The position numbers and the translations under genes were made by a program. The notes under the pieces are model-generated. The model saw nothing but the letters and a program-made list of their open reading frames with translations. It was not told the DNA's origin and searched no databases. This document shows, piece after piece, positions 5,906-7,706 of a stretch of 7,706 nt of DNA (positions are counted from its first letter, which is position 1; each line of letters begins with the position of its first letter). The stretch covers positions 1 through 7,706 of the forward strand of contig DATKVG010000060.1 of assembly GCA_035530195.1 (NCBI GenBank), in the 5' to 3' direction. The stretch comes from JAPLKX01 sp035530195. Its GTDB lineage: Bacteria > Hydrogenedentota > Hydrogenedentia > Hydrogenedentales > SLHB01.

Positions 5906-7474
5906 TTACGCCTCTTCGACCACTTTCCAGCCGATCGCGTCGGCCAGCGCGAACACCGGCTGCTTCAGATCCCCGTAGAAGGTAACCCGGTGCCAGCCCC
6001 ACTGGTCCCACAGGCTGAACAGTTTCTCGAAATCGCCGACGGGCTCGCCGCACAGTTTGGTGCGGCACGCCCGGTCGTTTGGATCGTTGTCGACCGCCTT
6101 CGCCTGATGAAACAGGATCTCTTTCCGGTCCTGCTTGAGTTCCATGGTGGTCGTCATATACCCGAGTGGCAGAATCGACCGGACGCACGCGCCCTGCCGG
6201 TCTTCGCTATGGGTGAGGATCTCGATGGGGTTGGTTTCGCCCTTCGGGCCGAACGCTTTGTTGGACGCGACACAGTGGGCGTAAATGATCTGGCGTTTTG
6301 CGCTGTCCATCACGGGGTCGGAAATGTAGCCGGGCCGCCCGCCGGTCAGCGTCGAGAACGCCAGCATGGTTGCCGCCGACGGCACGTCGCACTCACACCC
6401 GCCAACGAGACCTTCGTTGTTCAGTTCATAGAAGCCCAGGCACGGGTAGGCGTGAATGTGCCCGCCGTAGAAGCCGCCCAGGCAGTTGATCGTGATGGCG
6501 TTGGCCCCGTACTTCTTCAGCACCGCCTTCTCACCCAGGTACATCGCCGCCGACGTCTCGAGCGTCTCACGCGACACGTCCTTGATCACCGCCGCGGCCT
6601 TCTCCCACGTGTCGGCGATAGCCTTGGCCTCGTCTTTGTCCGCCGCGGCCCACGCATCGTTCAGTTCCGAAAACGGGACGCTGATAACCGGCGCGCCGAA
6701 CCACTCGCCGGCTTGGCTCACCGTCTTGTCGTCGCGAATCGCGAGGATCTTCGAGGCTTTCATCCGTTCCTTCCACTCGTCGATGCTGAGCGTCTTCAGG
6801 TCGTCCGGCTTGAACGTCCCGTCGCTGGGCTTTGGCGTCCGCTCGAGCCTGGCTTTGGCGGTCGCCGCGACGAAATCCGCCGCACCGTTGCCGCCCTTCA
6901 CCAGACCGAAACATTTTGCGGCTGCCACCACGTCGTCCATATTTTGCGACGAGACAAACCCGACGTTGGGCCGCTTCTCGCGCATAAAACCTGCGTTGTA
7001 GATAAGGAACCCGCCGCTGCCGCCGTACGCAAAGTCGGCATACAGCACCGGCTTGCCCGTATCCGCCACGGTTTGCACCACCCTGTTCCACGCGTTCATC
7101 TGGTACACGACATACCCGTCGATGTTCTCCGAAGCATCCTGTTCGACCACCTTCTTCGCCTCCTCGGGCCCCGAGGCCATCGCCGTGACAAACTCGAACT
7201 CGGGGCAACCCTGCGCCAGCGCTGAATTGATCTGTTCCATCACCGGCGTGAACTCAAACCCGATGTTCGGCCAGTCGGGCGACGGTTGCGTTGCCGCGTG
7301 CAGCGAGTAAACCACCCGAATCTTGAACTTGCCCCCGGCTCCCGCCGCACTCACCGGCCGCACCCCCGCCATCAGCCCCACCGCGCCCGCGCACGCCGCA
7401 CAGCCCGCCGCCAAAAAGTTCCGACGGCTGATCCCGCAACACGCGCAGCCGCCCAGATTCAATGTCTGTTTCAT
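5906..7474 (-). CDS. Tat-exported protein with L-fucose/L-arabinose isomerase fold
   Basis: This 522-residue protein begins with a twin-arginine signal, SRRNFL at 16-21, followed by an Ala/Gly-rich region and a likely cleavage near VSA/A (41-44), so it should be exported already folded. The mature part resembles COG2407-type L-fucose/L-arabinose isomerase-like proteins. Supporting features are the N-terminal Rossmann-like region with DGYVVYQMN (119-127), CECDVPSAATM at 360-370 with Glu361 and Asp363 as candidate metal ligands, YAHC at 399-402 with His400, CRTKLC at 470-475 and WHRVTFYGD near the end. Known isomerases of this fold use a divalent metal held by acidic residues and a His to interconvert aldoses and ketoses in the cytoplasm, so export is unusual. 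The substrate is unknown and activity is not proven. The signal peptide itself carries five Cys (10, 12, 13, 25, 28). GGAAAGGAAGGA just before the ATG supports the start. An intrinsic terminator follows. Confidence 0.85.
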   Translation of the reverse strand: MKQTLNLGGCACCGISRRNFLAAGCAACAGAVGLMAGVRPVSAAGAGGKFKIRVVYSLHAATQPSPDWPNIGFEFTPVMEQINSALAQGCPEFEFVTAMASGPEEAKKVVEQDASENIDGYVVYQMNAWNRVVQTVADTGKPVLYADFAYGGSGGFLIYNAGFMREKRPNVGFVSSQNMDDVVAAAKCFGLVKGGNGAADFVAATAKARLERTPKPSDGTFKPDDLKTLSIDEWKERMKASKILAIRDDKTVSQAGEWFGAPVISVPFSELNDAWAAADKDEAKAIADTWEKAAAVIKDVSRETLETSAAMYLGEKAVLKKYGANAITINCLGGFYGGHIHAYPCLGFYELNNEGLVGGCECDVPSAATMLAFSTLTGGRPGYISDPVMDSAKRQIIYAHCVASNKAFGPKGETNPIEILTHSEDRQGACVRSILPLGYMTTTMELKQDRKEILFHQAKAVDNDPNDRACRTKLCGEPVGDFEKLFSLWDQWGWHRVTFYGDLKQPVFALADAIGWKVVEEA

Positions 7475-7517
7475 AAATTCCTTCCTTTCCCGCTCGAGCT
7501 ACGCCCATTTCACCCAA

Positions 7518-7532
7518 TAAGGCCGGCTAAGA
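7518..7532. repeat. TAAGG(C)CGGCTAAGA motif, copy in the isomerase-like gene leader
   Basis: TAAGGCCGGCTAAGA here matches TAAGGCGGCTAAGA at 5551-5564 except for one inserted base. Both copies lie in the same orientation upstream of the two - strand carbohydrate genes, about 44 and 136 bases before their start codons. It may be a shared regulatory site or a fragment of a dispersed repeat. Confidence 0.4.
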
Positions 7533-7543
7533 CCGGCGGACAT

Positions 7544-7573
7544 AGTCTACTACCCCATTCGCAGCCCTGGCAA
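7544..7573 (-). promoter_or_regulatory. Candidate sigma70 promoter of the isomerase-like gene
   Basis: On the - strand TTGCCA (7568-7573, five of six to TTGACA) precedes TAGACT (7544-7549, four of six to TATAAT) with an 18-base spacer. Transcription would begin near 7537, leaving a leader of about 60 nt that starts with a GCCGG/CCGGC hairpin and ends with the Shine-Dalgarno. The match is moderate and rests on consensus alone. Confidence 0.35.
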
Positions 7574-7659
7574 CCTCAAATTCGAGTTGTTGGCCGGATT
7601 TGACGTAGAGCAGATGGAAAACCGCCTCAAATGTATGCAAATCCCGGCTGTATTGTGGT

Positions 7660-7676
7660 GCGGGCGTCTCGCCTGC
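7660..7676. repeat. Near-perfect hairpin, probable dispersed intergenic repeat
   Basis: GCGGGCG (7660-7666), a TCT loop and CGCCTGC (7670-7676) form a 7-bp stem with one G-U wobble in the + strand transcript. No T-tract follows on either strand, so it is not a terminator. The compact GC-rich palindrome in non-coding DNA is the kind of sequence that occurs in many copies in genomes of this type; only one copy is in the window, so that is inference. Confidence 0.4.
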
Positions 7677-7706
7677 ATGTATGCCTTTGTTTTGTCAGCC
7701 TCGGAC

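Larger units (their letters stand above)
7475..7706. other. Leader of the isomerase-like gene and window end; no gene called
   Basis: Apart from the Shine-Dalgarno, a promoter candidate (7544-7573), a small hairpin GCCGG/CCGGC (7522-7526 with 7533-7537) and a repeat-like hairpin (7660-7676), no gene is supported. Frames are open on both strands: + strand from 7521 to the window end with no start except an internal ATG, and - strand 7527-7694 with no ATG. Neither has a ribosome binding site, and both run through the repeat-like hairpin, so I treat them as chance or repeat-derived. Confidence 0.5.

Noticed and set aside
5711..7225. Long + strand open frame (504 codons) opposite the isomerase-like gene
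   Set aside because: It mirrors the codon pattern of the real gene on the other strand, its product is Arg/His/Pro/Val-rich without domains or a ribosome binding site, and it runs through the terminator hairpin.
7391..7411. Lipoprotein signal at Cys25 of the isomerase-like protein
   Set aside because: Only six residues separate the Arg pair from this Cys, too short for a hydrophobic core, and a normal signal-peptidase site follows at 41-44.
7521..7706. Partial + strand gene running off the window end
   Set aside because: It is open for 62 codons but has no start with a ribosome binding site, and its 3' part is the repeat-like hairpin; support is too weak to call it a gene.

Overview
The window is GC-rich bacterial DNA with three long genes: a secreted multidomain surface protein on the + strand (85-3399), then, on the - strand, a cytoplasmic GH42-type beta-galactosidase (3436-5415) and a Tat-exported protein with the L-fucose/L-arabinose isomerase fold (5906-7474). 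I would guess Candidatus Hydrogenedentota or a relative of the Planctomycetes/Lentisphaerae. The reasons are the Glu/Gly linker with a Cys-bearing C-terminal anchor, the stacked lectin, Ig-like and beta-helix domains, the Tat-exported isomerase-like protein, and spacious intergenic regions full of small inverted repeats. This placement is inference; no marker gene is present.

Layout: 1-84 is the 5' flank of the surface-protein gene. The surface protein and GH42 genes converge with 36 bp between their stop codons and no clear terminator. The 490 bp between GH42 and the isomerase-like gene (5416-5905) holds most of the unexplained structure. Read on the - strand it contains a strong intrinsic terminator for the isomerase-like gene, an AT-rich stretch, a candidate sigma70 promoter, a perfect 18-bp inverted repeat inside a 91-bp unit bounded by 11-bp direct repeats, and a 49-codon frame with a membrane helix that ends 7 bp before the GH42 start and carries the GH42 Shine-Dalgarno. 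The last 232 bp (7475-7706) are the leader of the isomerase-like gene plus a probable dispersed hairpin repeat.

How the genes may work together: the two - strand genes both point to carbohydrate use, GH42 releasing galactose (or another pyranose) from oligosaccharides inside the cell and the isomerase-fold protein acting outside the cytoplasmic membrane on an unknown sugar. The terminator between them implies separate transcripts, although their leaders share a 14-15 nt motif. The surface protein probably binds glycans or a surface and is transcribed independently. No rRNA, tRNA, CRISPR array, transposase or intact mobile element was seen.
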